Source: Bacterioplanoides sp965200585
GTDB lineage: Bacteria > Pseudomonadota > Gammaproteobacteria > Pseudomonadales > Oceanobacteraceae
Assembly: GCF_965200585.1 (NCBI RefSeq)
Contig: NZ_OZ241361.1
Direction: 5' to 3' (one strand)
Length of the DNA: 64,000 nucleotides
The notes beneath the pieces were generated by a model. The model saw only the letters and a program-made list of their open reading frames with translations. It made no database searches and was not told the DNA's origin. Both the position numbers and the translations under genes were made by a program. Below are positions 1-8,522 of this stretch, piece after piece (position 1 is the stretch's first letter; the number at the start of each line of letters is the position of its first letter).

Positions 1-329
1 GTGTTGTTAAACGCCATCATGCGCCAGAAATCATTTTGATACAGCTGCGTCCAACTATCGTATAAAGCGCTATTATTGAGGATGCTTTCGCCTAAGCTGG
101 CTGACAGTGGATCAATCAGATATCCAATACCACTGAACACGGCAACACCCAGAAAAAATGCCGATAAATTGACCCGAATAATAAAGGCCAGTAATAACAC
201 CAGAATATTGTGCAGGCTGGTAAACGGGGTCAGACCAATGATGACCGCCAGAGAAAAGGCCAGCGCAATCTGGCCCGGAGAAGATTCTGAATTCAGCGCT
301 TTAAACAGCTTCGCCAAAAGGGTAAGCAT
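1..329 (-). CDS. TIGR03546-family inner-membrane protein (3' part outside window)
   Basis: The reading frame starts at an ATG at 329 (AGGA ribosome site 7 bases upstream) and runs off the left edge, so only the first 109 residues are visible. The protein begins MLTLLAKLFKALNSES and then has a long hydrophobic stretch (about residues 19-70) with the sequence IIGLTPFTSLHN, which resembles the TIGR03546/DUF2062-like small membrane protein family. No function is established for that family as far as I know. The C-terminus is not seen. The family call rests on pattern recognition of the N-terminal half only. Confidence 0.7.
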   Translation of the reverse strand, partial: MLTLLAKLFKALNSESSPGQIALAFSLAVIIGLTPFTSLHNILVLLLAFIIRVNLSAFFLGVAVFSGIGYLIDPLSASLGESILNNSALYDSWTQLYQNDFWRMMAFNN

Positions 330-427
330 AGTTGCGTCCTTGATTAATAATTTTCACAACGCCACTATAAAAGTTATACCTGTAGCTGAAAAGCGCTTAG
401 CTGTGTGATCCCTTACGATTCCGCTGT

Positions 428-1303
428 TCAGGCACGCTTTTTTACAAAAGTTGATAACATCACACCGGCAATAATCACCACCATAGCGAACAGCGCCTGA
501 ACCGCCAGCGTTTCAGCTAAAATAACCACGCCCATCATCACCGCGATCACCGGCACCAGTAACTGCAATTGAGCAGCACGGTGCACACCTAACGCAGGCA
601 GAATGCGATACCACAGAAAATAGCCCAAACCGGATGCGACACTGCCCGATAACAGCGCCAGTAACCATGGCATTGGGCTCCAGTGTAACCACTCGTCTAA
701 CAGCCATGGAAACAGGGGAATCACCAATAAAGACGCAGCAACAAACGCTTGCTGTACATCTTCCAATGCTTTACCGGAAGCTTTTGCCATCAACACAAAT
801 GCCGTCCACCCCAGTGCGGCAATAAACATGAGTGCAGCGGCCAATGGCGCTGGCGCACTGCCGCCGGGCAAGAGCAGCCCGGCCAGACCAAGCAAAGAGA
901 TGACAACACCGCTCCATTGCAGCCTGGTTAAGCGACCGCCCTGAATAAAGCTGGCCACCTGCATTGCCAGCTGCACCGTGGCAAATAAAATAAAAGCGCC
1001 GACGCCAGTATCCAGCTGGGTATAAGCCCAGGAGAAGCCCAGCACATAAGTGCCCAGCCCTGCACCTAACAACCAGAAACGTTTTTGCTGAAGCCGGTAT
1101 TTAATCGATTGCATTGCTGGTGCAGGTGCGGCCGCTGAGCGCTGGCGTGTCAGCAGCATCAGCACCGTCAGTGTGAGTGCGCCGGACAATAACCGCACCA
1201 GAGAAAAAACCGCCGGATCGAACTGATGAACATCCAGTGCCCAGCGACATAATAATGAATTGGCAGCAAATGCCAGTAATACCAGTGAAACCTGAAACGC
1301 CAT
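428..1303 (-). CDS. EamA-family (DMT superfamily) transporter
   Basis: This 291-residue protein is almost entirely hydrophobic, with about ten predicted membrane segments arranged as two EamA-type halves (roughly residues 1-135 and 150-290). It ends in a short basic tail (FVKKRA), as expected for a cytoplasmic C-terminus. The second half has the typical pattern SGLGYFLWYRILPALG followed by VPVIAVMMG. It is probably a drug/metabolite-type exporter or permease of the inner membrane. The substrate cannot be told. It stands alone: the gene on its left is in the same orientation about 100 bases away and the next on the right is separated by a MITE-like element. Confidence 0.85.
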   Translation of the reverse strand: MAFQVSLVLLAFAANSLLCRWALDVHQFDPAVFSLVRLLSGALTLTVLMLLTRQRSAAAPAPAMQSIKYRLQQKRFWLLGAGLGTYVLGFSWAYTQLDTGVGAFILFATVQLAMQVASFIQGGRLTRLQWSGVVISLLGLAGLLLPGGSAPAPLAAALMFIAALGWTAFVLMAKASGKALEDVQQAFVAASLLVIPLFPWLLDEWLHWSPMPWLLALLSGSVASGLGYFLWYRILPALGVHRAAQLQLLVPVIAVMMGVVILAETLAVQALFAMVVIIAGVMLSTFVKKRA

Positions 1304-1377
1304 AACCGGGTGCTCTTAGCTCTTTTACAATAAAAATAAACCGACCAGCTGAGACGGTATCTTTAGCCAGAAGTTCA

Positions 1378-1525
1378 CTAGCAGGCTGTTGAAACACTAC
1401 TTACGTTGCCATAACTTCGTTAAAAATCAGCTCAAAATGCTCATTTATGACTTATAAACTGCGCGTTTTCGCTGATTTTTGTCTTGTTCTGACTGCCTCA
1501 GAAACATTTTTCAATAGCCTGCTAG
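1378..1525. mobile_element. MITE-like element with 17-bp terminal inverted repeats
   Basis: A 148-bp non-coding segment is bounded by inverted repeats CTAGCAGGCTGTTGAAA (1378-1394) and its complement at 1509-1525, with one mismatch. The outermost CTAG could be part of the inverted repeat or a duplicated CTAG target, as made by IS5-group transposases. Internally AAAAATCAGC (about 1421) and GCTGATTTTT (about 1470) form a second inverted repeat. There is no coding capacity. I infer a non-autonomous miniature element. No transposase or second copy is present in this window. Confidence 0.6.
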
Positions 1526-1532
1526 GGCAAAA

Positions 1533-2369
1533 TTAATGATGAGCGCTTTCGCTGCGCGCCAGTTGCTGCAACAGATCTTCTTTCAGATCCAGATAGTCAT
1601 ACTGATCGTAATTTAACAGTTTTAACGCACGAACCACCAAAGGAGACAAGGTATCGTCACTGTCAAAATGCCAGTAGTTCTGATATTCCTGACTGATATC
1701 TTTTGCCAATAACAGCAAAGCATTCGCCTGCAATACCGCATCTGAAACCTGTGCTTTGCCCATAAGGGCCGCTTGTGCATGGGCCTGATATTGCAAAGCA
1801 TCAACCAATTCATCGGCCATAAACCATTCTTTCGCTAACAAGCCTGCAGCCTGAAAGCGATTGGTATCAAATGCTGCCAGTTCAGCGCGGCGGATTAAGA
1901 CGGCATTATCTCTTTGTAAGGATGCCAGCTGGGTATCGTAATCCGGCCAGCGGGCGCGCATCAGTGGCACACCAATGTTATGCATCATTCCCAGGGTATA
2001 AGCATTATCGGGCAACAAGCAGTGCAGTTTTACCGATAGTTGCTGGCATAAAGTAGCGATTTCTGTCGACACTTCCCAAAACGACTGCCATTGGCCATCC
2101 GGGTCCACCGAGCTGCGTAACGCCACAACCCGTACCAGGTTAGCCACCCGGGTCATGCCCAGAATCGCTACCGCATGTTCGGCCGATTCAATCAGAAACT
2201 CCCGCCGATACAAGGGGCTGTTCACCGCGGCCAGCAGCACCGTATACAAGCCCACATCACGCTTAATCAGTTCAACGACGTCAGCTGGCTCCGGGTCGGG
2301 TTGCGCTAAAATATTCTGGATTTCGAGCAATAAATCGGGGCGGGAAGGAATAAGCAGCTGGGTTGTCAT
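1533..2369 (-). CDS. HDOD domain-containing protein
   Basis: The 278-residue protein matches the HDOD fold (a degenerate HD-phosphohydrolase relative): an N-terminal helical stretch with VVELIKRDVGLYTVLLAAVNSPLY, then AVAILGMTRVANLVRVVALR, then a central YTLGMMHNIGVPLM segment in which the HD metal ligands are not complete. HDOD proteins act in signalling, often near chemotaxis or cyclic-di-GMP genes, and mostly have no enzyme activity. A longer frame opens with TTG at 2426. I prefer the ATG at 2369 because homology begins just after it, although no clear ribosome site is visible for either. A second HDOD protein is encoded at 32905-33774. Confidence 0.85.
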   Translation of the reverse strand: MTTQLLIPSRPDLLLEIQNILAQPDPEPADVVELIKRDVGLYTVLLAAVNSPLYRREFLIESAEHAVAILGMTRVANLVRVVALRSSVDPDGQWQSFWEVSTEIATLCQQLSVKLHCLLPDNAYTLGMMHNIGVPLMRARWPDYDTQLASLQRDNAVLIRRAELAAFDTNRFQAAGLLAKEWFMADELVDALQYQAHAQAALMGKAQVSDAVLQANALLLLAKDISQEYQNYWHFDSDDTLSPLVVRALKLLNYDQYDYLDLKEDLLQQLARSESAHH

Positions 2370-2540
2370 CGTATTGATAGGTAGTGAGAATTGTTTATAA
2401 AGACCAATATCAGGAACTGTAATCAAAGATATCTACAAAGTCACACTATTTACTGAGCAAAAACACCAATTCTCACCAAAAACTACCAACACTTACGTTT
2501 ATCAAAAAAGATAATAATGCTCGGGTTATATCAGCATCAG

Positions 2541-2990
2541 TTAACCACAAGACGCTTTGATTCGGCGCTTCTGTTTGTCCAGTCGCTCACGGCGCTTATT
2601 TAACGTATTAGGACTACTGGCGCGATAAAAAGAATTCTGAATAGAACGGTATTTATCCCGCGCTGCACGACACGCCTCCTGCTGTTTTTGTTGCCGACGC
2701 TGCTGCTTTTCCTGTTTTAAGCGACGGTCTTTTTTCTGTTGATAGGCATCCTGCTCTTTTTTCAGCCAGTCGTTGCTATCCTTCCGACGCTTGGAGCCAG
2801 ACTCGACCCGTACTGATTGGGTTTCCATCGCTGAAGGTAGATTCAGCTGTTCAACCTGGGCGGGATTTGCATTCGATGGCGGTGGTTTATCTGAGAATTG
2901 CCAGCGCCCATGTTCATCCTGCCAGCGATATAACTCAGCATCAGCAATACTGACAATCATCACACTAATAAGCAGCCATCCGTAGCGCAT
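2541..2990 (-). CDS. DUF4124 domain secreted protein
   Basis: This 149-residue protein has a signal peptide (about residues 1-18, ending in ADA) followed directly by a DUF4124 segment (ELYRWQDEHGRWQFSDKPP), the small WQD/FSD beta-hairpin domain common in gammaproteobacterial periplasmic proteins. The remainder (about residues 65-149) is very rich in K, R, Q and E, probably a long helix or coiled coil, with two Cys (CRAARDK and the terminal SCG). It starts 12 bases after recJ ends on the same strand, so it is probably the last gene of a lig-recJ-DUF4124 operon. The function is unknown. Confidence 0.8.
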   Translation of the reverse strand: MRYGWLLISVMIVSIADAELYRWQDEHGRWQFSDKPPPSNANPAQVEQLNLPSAMETQSVRVESGSKRRKDSNDWLKKEQDAYQQKKDRRLKQEKQQRRQQKQQEACRAARDKYRSIQNSFYRASSPNTLNKRRERLDKQKRRIKASCG

Positions 2991-3002
2991 AAAATATTCC
3001 TT

Positions 3003-4739
3003 TTAAGATGTCGAAAACTGCAGGTGACGAATCAACAACTGCACCGACTGCTCTCCCCGAAACTCATTTACATCCAGCTGGAACGCCGCAGTCACGGCAT
3101 CGTCACGGTGATTGGGCCACTGTGCCGGATCGATATTAAAATAAATCGCATCAATCAACTGCTGGCTGTTTAACGGCTGTAACACCAGTTTCAGATGTCG
3201 TTCACCAACAATACGTTGCTGAATCAGACGAAATTCACCGTGAAATAATGGCTCGGGAAACGCCTGTCCCCAGGGACCAGACCACTTTAATTCCTGCGCC
3301 AGTGCCAGAGTAAACTCCTGTGGCTGAAGTTCCCCATCTGATTCCAGGGTTTGCTGCAGCTGGGCCGGGGTTAAATGCTGTTCACACACCTGATTAAAGA
3401 TGGAGGCAAAGTCATCATAGGCTCCCGGATTCAGGGTTAATCCGGCTGCCATGGCATGGCCACCAAATTTATTGATCAGACCCGGCTGGCGTTTGTCGAC
3501 TTCATCCAGCACATCGCGCATATGTAGCCCAGGGATCGAGCGCGCTGATCCCTTAAGCTTAGGAGCCGCACTGTCATCGTCTGCAGCAAAAGCAATGACG
3601 GGACGGTGCACTTTGTCTTTAATCCGCGATGCCAGAATACCAATCACACCCTGATGCCAGTCGGCCTGATACAAACACAATCCGGTCGGCAAATTATCAC
3701 CGACCTGAAACTGTTTCACATAGGCCATCGCTTCCTGCTGCATTCCTTGTTCGATTTCACGGCGGTTGCGATTCATCTCATCCAGCTCTTGTGCCATCGA
3801 CAGCGCCAATGACGAGCTGGAAGTCAGTAAACATTCAATTCCCAGCGACATATCATCCAGACGCCCGGCGGCATTCAGTCGCGGTCCCAGTGCAAAACCA
3901 AAATCCGACGACACAATTCGGGCCGGGTTTTTACCGGCAACCTGCAGCAACGCCTGAATACCCGGTTGCACTTGCCCGGCACGAATACGACGCAGCCCCT
4001 GCTCCACCAGAATGCGGTTATTAAAATCGAGAGGCACCACATCGGCGACCGTAGCCAGCGCCACCAGATCCAGCAGCTGTCCCATATTAGGTGGCTGGTT
4101 GCCGGGAAAAGCCGCAAACCAGCCCATAGCGCTCAACCGTGCGCGTAAAGCCAACATCACATAAAACACCACGGTACAACCACAAGCCGCCTTTGAGGCA
4201 AACTCACAACCCAGTTGATTGGGGTTTACAATCGCGGCCGCCTCCGGCAGCTCATCGCCCGGTAAATGATGATCCGTGACCAACACCGGGATGCCATAAG
4301 CCTGCGCCGCAGCCACACCAGCAACCGAGGCAATGCCATTATCAACTGTCATAATCAGATCCGGTTGGCGCTGAGCGGCGACTTCCACCAGCTCCGGCGA
4401 TAAGCCATAACCAAAGTCAAAGCGGTTAGGCACCAGATAATCGAGATTCTGCGCCCCGAATAAACCCAGAGCACGAATCGCCAATGCGGTACTGGTGGCA
4501 CCATCAACATCAAAATCACCAACCACTAATAATTTTTTCTGTTCCGTCACAATAGGCACTAACAGCTCCACCGCCGCGTCAATGCCGGTGAGCGATTGCC
4601 AGGGCAACAGTCGGGTTAACTGTAATTCCAGTTGGTCTGATGTGGTGGTTCCCCGGGCCGCGTAAATACGTTGTAGAGTGGGCGAAAGTCCCGGCAGCTG
4701 CCATTGAGCGGGCAGCGAGCGCTGAATAATCTGAGTCAT
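3003..4739 (-). CDS. recJ: Single-stranded-DNA-specific exonuclease RecJ
   Basis: RecJ degrades single-stranded DNA 5' to 3' in RecF-pathway recombination, base-excision and mismatch repair. The 578-residue length matches the family. The DHH phosphoesterase motifs are visible: DFDVDGAT at residues 75-82, TVDNG near 131-135, and TDHH at 155-158. The DHHA1 motif GGHAMAAGLTL and a C-terminal OB-like region follow. All catalytic Asp/His positions that I can identify are present. It follows the DNA ligase gene by 43 bases and precedes the DUF4124 gene by 12 bases, all on the minus strand, which suggests co-transcription. The start ATG at 4739 gives the usual N-terminus. Confidence 0.95.
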   Translation of the reverse strand: MTQIIQRSLPAQWQLPGLSPTLQRIYAARGTTTSDQLELQLTRLLPWQSLTGIDAAVELLVPIVTEQKKLLVVGDFDVDGATSTALAIRALGLFGAQNLDYLVPNRFDFGYGLSPELVEVAAQRQPDLIMTVDNGIASVAGVAAAQAYGIPVLVTDHHLPGDELPEAAAIVNPNQLGCEFASKAACGCTVVFYVMLALRARLSAMGWFAAFPGNQPPNMGQLLDLVALATVADVVPLDFNNRILVEQGLRRIRAGQVQPGIQALLQVAGKNPARIVSSDFGFALGPRLNAAGRLDDMSLGIECLLTSSSSLALSMAQELDEMNRNRREIEQGMQQEAMAYVKQFQVGDNLPTGLCLYQADWHQGVIGILASRIKDKVHRPVIAFAADDDSAAPKLKGSARSIPGLHMRDVLDEVDKRQPGLINKFGGHAMAAGLTLNPGAYDDFASIFNQVCEQHLTPAQLQQTLESDGELQPQEFTLALAQELKWSGPWGQAFPEPLFHGEFRLIQQRIVGERHLKLVLQPLNSQQLIDAIYFNIDPAQWPNHRDDAVTAAFQLDVNEFRGEQSVQLLIRHLQFSTS

Positions 4740-4782
4740 TGCAGCAGTTTAATTGGCTGGCAGACGTTATTCAAAACAGATG

Positions 4783-5631
4783 CTATTCAGGCGGACGTAC
4801 CCGAACAAAACGCGCGAAGCGGGGTAAGCCGGTATTGGTTAAGCCGTTATAGGAATAGGTAACCTGAGTGCCAATGGCGGGTGGCGTTTTCCGCTGAGCA
4901 TCCGTTAAACCCGAACCTAAACGAAATTCACGCCCCTGCGAATCACGTACCAGTAGCGCACCAACCATGCCGCGATACTTACCTTCGCCAGCGACATAAT
5001 CAATCACCGTTGCCTCAGCATCATCCTGTGGCTTTAATTTCAGCAGATCCTGACTGCGTTTAACCTGATACAAGGCACGTCCATGGCGCAACATCAGACC
5101 TTCACCACCGGCGGCCACAACTTGTTGCAGCTGTTCTTTAAGCTGGGTTTCACTGCTGAGTTTTTTCTGAGTTAAAGCTTTCAGCCACGGTGTTCCCTGC
5201 TCTGCTACCAAGGTTTTCAACAGCCAGTAACGTTCATGAAATGGTGCAACCATCTCCGGTAGGTCATACACCATATACTTAACCTCTCGCCAATCATCCG
5301 GATCACTTTTTTGCGTCCGGACCAGGCCACTGATCTCCTCAAACCGACCGCGCCCCAGCCAGAGCTCACCGTCCAGAGGCGTCTCTGGCAGCCGCGCCAC
5401 AAACCACAAGGGAGCAGAAATAAACCGGCCACTACGGGTGTACAGCTGCTTTCCATCCCAATACGCACGCACACCATCGAGTTTTTCACTGACATAATAT
5501 TTGCGTACATCAATGCCGCTGATGTAATGGCTGGCCAGCATCAGCGGTGACGGCACTAACTGCCCGGAAGTCGCCCAGAGTGGCAAAAATAAAAACAGTA
5601 AGGATGTGATAACGATAAAATAAGAATGCAT
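4783..5631 (-). CDS. ATP-dependent DNA ligase, Lig E type, with signal peptide
   Basis: This 282-residue protein is a minimal ATP-dependent DNA ligase: motif I SEKLDGVRAYWDG (predicted adenylated Lys50), motif III LDGELWLGRG, motif IV GGEGLMLRH, motif V LLKLKPQDDAEATV, then a C-terminal OB fold (GEGKYRGMVGALLV to the end). The N-terminus (IVITSLLFLFLPLWATSG) is a hydrophobic signal sequence. Periplasmic Lig E enzymes are known in Neisseria, Haemophilus and Vibrio, where a role in extracellular DNA or competence has been proposed. It opens an apparent operon with recJ and a DUF4124 gene, both downstream. The upstream 235 bp to folK hold the divergent promoters but no further gene. Confidence 0.9.
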   Translation of the reverse strand: MHSYFIVITSLLFLFLPLWATSGQLVPSPLMLASHYISGIDVRKYYVSEKLDGVRAYWDGKQLYTRSGRFISAPLWFVARLPETPLDGELWLGRGRFEEISGLVRTQKSDPDDWREVKYMVYDLPEMVAPFHERYWLLKTLVAEQGTPWLKALTQKKLSSETQLKEQLQQVVAAGGEGLMLRHGRALYQVKRSQDLLKLKPQDDAEATVIDYVAGEGKYRGMVGALLVRDSQGREFRLGSGLTDAQRKTPPAIGTQVTYSYNGLTNTGLPRFARFVRVRPPE

Positions 5632-5866
5632 GGGTATGTCCTCCCTGACATGCCATGGTCTTGTCGCTCAATAGAGCGCTCAGCGGGTGCTGAAATGTTT
5701 CGTTATCTATAACCAAAAATTATCTTGTGCAGGCTTGCAAGCAGAGGTCTGAAGAAATCCATTAAGAATCAGACTTTAGACAGAGCAGTTTTTACATATT
5801 TTGCATTTGTCACTGCCAGGCTGCTCTGGTAAAAAAGAGCCATCATCAGAATAAGAGTATCGCCTC

Positions 5867-6262
5867 ATGTATTTGCTGGGACTGGGCAGCAATATCAATC
5901 CACAACAAAATCTCGCCGCCGCCATCCGTCATCTGGATGATGTAGGTCGCGTGATTTCAGTTTCTCCAGCATTAGAAACGGCTCCGGTCGGAAACAGTTT
6001 CCAGCATGCCTTTATGAATCAGTTGGTTATTTTTGACAGCGATTTATTACCCAATTTATTAAAAATCCGGTTGCAAAAAATCGAAATAGCATTGGGCCGA
6101 GAAGCCAAAAACCCCGCTCGTAAAAATAAAGACCGCACCATTGATATTGATATTTTATATCAGGGTAATAACGAGCAGGATTGCCTGCATAATAAACCAG
6201 AAGACAGCTATAACCAGCAGGTTCAGCAGCTTTGGTTAAAGCAATTAAGCTACGGCAGTTAA
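5867..6262 (+). CDS. folK: 2-amino-4-hydroxy-6-hydroxymethyldihydropteridine diphosphokinase (HPPK)
   Basis: HPPK transfers pyrophosphate from ATP to 6-hydroxymethyl-dihydropterin in folate synthesis. The N-terminal LLGLGSNINPQQNL, ETAPVG, and the signature GREAKNPARKNKDRTIDIDI are all present, including the DxD metal pair (DIDI). At 131 residues it is shorter than the common form of about 160: after LYQG the usual C-terminal part is replaced by a short unrelated tail. That makes it resemble the short folK-like genes that accompany folM rather than the housekeeping copy. It is convergent with folM (stops 3 bases apart). Both genes act on reduced pterins. Confidence 0.85.
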   Translation: MYLLGLGSNINPQQNLAAAIRHLDDVGRVISVSPALETAPVGNSFQHAFMNQLVIFDSDLLPNLLKIRLQKIEIALGREAKNPARKNKDRTIDIDILYQGNNEQDCLHNKPEDSYNQQVQQLWLKQLSYGS

Positions 6263-6265
6263 CGA

Positions 6266-7003
6266 TTAACTATTAAAGGTTTGGTCATAACGATTAGCAA
6301 CAAAGCGCCCACCATCGACCCGCATCACATTGCCACACACCGCTTTGCTGGTCGCTAAATAATCGCAGGCATCAACAATTGCGCCGTAGCCCAGCTCTTG
6401 TTTAATCAGTGATTGTGATAACACCATTTCACGATAAGCTTCGGAATGCTCAGGTAAAAACTGAATCGGGCCCGGCTGAATAATATTGGTGCGCACCTGA
6501 GGTGATAACCGCTGTGCCATGCTCAGCGCCCAGTTTTGTAAGGCCGCTTTTGAAGCGCAATACACCGCAAACCGCTCGTTAGGGATGTCGCTGTAAATAT
6601 CAGAGATCACCGTCATCCACGCCGGTTCCGCCCAATGATTGTTTAACGCTTCGGTAATTATCATCGGCGCGTACACATGCACGGAAAAATGCTGCTGAAA
6701 ATGATCCTGAAAGTCAGTGTTGTTCTGAGCGGCCACACCATCAGCCACAAAACAAGAAGCGTTATGAATTACACCGGAATAAGGGCCGTACTGCACCAGT
6801 TCATCACATAAGCGGGCAACAGCCGCTGAATCCGATAAATTCGCCTGTAACGCTATCAGGTTAGGATGTTCGGGTAATTCATTCACACTATTAAAATGGG
6901 CCACCACCCGATAACCCGCTTGCAAATAATGCTCAGCTAATAATTTACCCAGGCGCTTCCCGGCTCCGGTGATTAATAGTGTTTTTAATGAAGAATGTGA
7001 CAT
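6266..7003 (-). CDS. folM: Dihydromonapterin reductase FolM-like SDR
   Basis: This short-chain dehydrogenase (245 residues from the chosen ATG) has the nucleotide-binding TGAGKRLGKLLAEH motif close to its N-terminus. The TGxxxRxG form with Arg is typical of FolM and pteridine reductases. The catalytic YCASKAALQNWA (YxxxK) motif and the QPGPIQFLPEH loop are also present. FolM reduces dihydromonapterin, the cofactor of phenylalanine hydroxylase, and can reduce dihydrofolate. A GTG start at 7081 would add 26 residues and overlap the upstream regulator. The ATG at 7003 fits the family better. It lies tail-to-tail with folK and downstream of an AraC regulator on the same strand, which may control it. 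Confidence 0.8.
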   Translation of the reverse strand: MSHSSLKTLLITGAGKRLGKLLAEHYLQAGYRVVAHFNSVNELPEHPNLIALQANLSDSAAVARLCDELVQYGPYSGVIHNASCFVADGVAAQNNTDFQDHFQQHFSVHVYAPMIITEALNNHWAEPAWMTVISDIYSDIPNERFAVYCASKAALQNWALSMAQRLSPQVRTNIIQPGPIQFLPEHSEAYREMVLSQSLIKQELGYGAIVDACDYLATSKAVCGNVMRVDGGRFVANRYDQTFNS

Positions 7004-7071
7004 GGAAAGATACTTCAGCTTTTGTATTTGCAGAGCAGTATAGAGAGCAGCATGGCAAGCGTTAAGTATCT

Positions 7072-8037
7072 TTAACTCCACTGACGCGTTTGCGAAGCGG
7101 ACTCACCAAATAACTGGCGATATTCTTTGCCAAAGTAGCCAGCATGAGAAAAACCAAAGCGTTCGGCAATAGTGCCGATCGGCTCAGACGAAGCCAGAAT
7201 TTCACGCCGCGCCCGGTTCAGGCGTAACGAGCGTAAATAGCGCGATGGCGCCATGCCCGTCACCCGTTCAAAGCTGTAATTCAGCGTGCGTCGAGGCACG
7301 TTAAGGGCCTTACAAATATCCAACACCCCGGCGCTTTGATTCTCATCCTGGCTGATATAAGCAATGCTCTCACGCACAATATAATGATGCTGGTTTCCCA
7401 GTGGCCGCCATTCTTTATTACCCGATTCATGCTGATGCACATAAAGATCCAGCAGAGAACCCACTAACGCATGTTGCAACGAACGCTGCTGCAATTCAGC
7501 CGAAAACAGATCAGTAACACACCCTTGGCGATAATCATTCAGCACGGATAATAATAAGCGCTGTAACTGCTGCAGATGTTTGACCGGTAAATTAAACGCA
7601 TAGGAGCGCTGGGCCTGCATCAGTGCATTAAGATCGCCATCGCATAACAGTTGCTTTAATAAATCAACCGACAGCGATACCACCACATAATCGGAAGTTT
7701 GACCGCATACCCAGAAAACATCGCCTTCGTACGGTAGCAGCGTAATGCCGTTAGCGCAGATATTACGGGCCTGATCAGAATTCCCCTGGGCGGATAAATC
7801 CAGTGGTACGACCACACTGATGCAGTTATCCGGCATACTCGCCGATTGGGAGACCGGCAAATTAAAACATTCCCGGAACAACTGCATACCAGCCCCTGAG
7901 ATATGCTCCAGTGACGAGCAGAACTCACCACCATCGAGCTGATCGTACTCCTGTTTCCAGCCCAACAAGGCACGGGCTGCCATATTGGCATCACGGCTAT
8001 GAATCTGGCTGTACACCAATGTAGGGTCGTGGAACAT
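7072..8037 (-). CDS. AraC-family transcriptional regulator
   Basis: The protein (321 residues from ATG 8037) has an N-terminal sensory half without a recognisable cupin signature and a C-terminal AraC-type double helix-turn-helix: VLDICKALNVPRRTLNYSF, then TGMAPSRYLRSLRLNRAR, and IGTIAERFGFSHAGYFGKEY. That C-terminal pattern resembles EutR-like members. It reads towards folM, 68 bases upstream of the folM ATG, so it may regulate folM or share its transcript. A GTG at 8049 is an alternative start. The ligand is unknown. Confidence 0.85.
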   Translation of the reverse strand: MFHDPTLVYSQIHSRDANMAARALLGWKQEYDQLDGGEFCSSLEHISGAGMQLFRECFNLPVSQSASMPDNCISVVVPLDLSAQGNSDQARNICANGITLLPYEGDVFWVCGQTSDYVVVSLSVDLLKQLLCDGDLNALMQAQRSYAFNLPVKHLQQLQRLLLSVLNDYRQGCVTDLFSAELQQRSLQHALVGSLLDLYVHQHESGNKEWRPLGNQHHYIVRESIAYISQDENQSAGVLDICKALNVPRRTLNYSFERVTGMAPSRYLRSLRLNRARREILASSEPIGTIAERFGFSHAGYFGKEYRQLFGESASQTRQWS

Positions 8038-8116
8038 GTTTCTGGCCACAAGAAAAATAAGGGAATGGCCGATACATTAACAGCGGTGAAGATACTGCGT
8101 CTAGTTTTCACAGGCC

Positions 8117-8148
8117 AAAAAAAAGCCCGCTATGAAAGCGGGCTTTTT
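8117..8148 (-). terminator. Rho-independent terminator after the tRNA genes
   Basis: GCCCGCT (8125-8131) pairs with AGCGGGC (8137-8143) around a 5-base loop. On the minus strand the stem is followed by eight T (8124-8117). It starts a few bases after the CCA end of the second initiator tRNA gene, so it ends the tRNA transcript. A T-run on the other side (8144-8148) could make it act in both directions. Confidence 0.85.
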
Positions 8149-8152
8149 CAAT

Positions 8153-8229
<77 letters not shown>

Positions 8230-8287
8230 GCAATTTTGTGTCTGACATGTTGTGAACAAACCAATTATCGAGCAGTAAAGATATAAT

Positions 8288-8364
<77 letters not shown>

Positions 8365-8377
8365 TCAGAGGCTGCGC

Positions 8378-8406
8378 ATAGTACGCATAAGACATTAGAC
8401 TGTCAA
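8378..8406 (-). promoter_or_regulatory. Sigma-70 promoter of the tRNA-fMet genes
   Basis: On the minus strand TTGACA (8406-8401) is followed after 17 bases by TACTAT (8383-8378). A GC-rich discriminator (GCGCAGCC) follows, as is usual for stringently controlled stable RNA promoters. The first tRNA begins about 14 bases after the -10. Confidence 0.85.
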
Positions 8407-8522
8407 CACTAACAAATTGAAAAATCTCTGTTTTTTCAATTATTACGACAGGGACTGGCCTATTGCAAAATCTGGTGGTAGGTTATTTCTATACCAAAAA
8501 TAAAAACAAAAGCATCACAATC

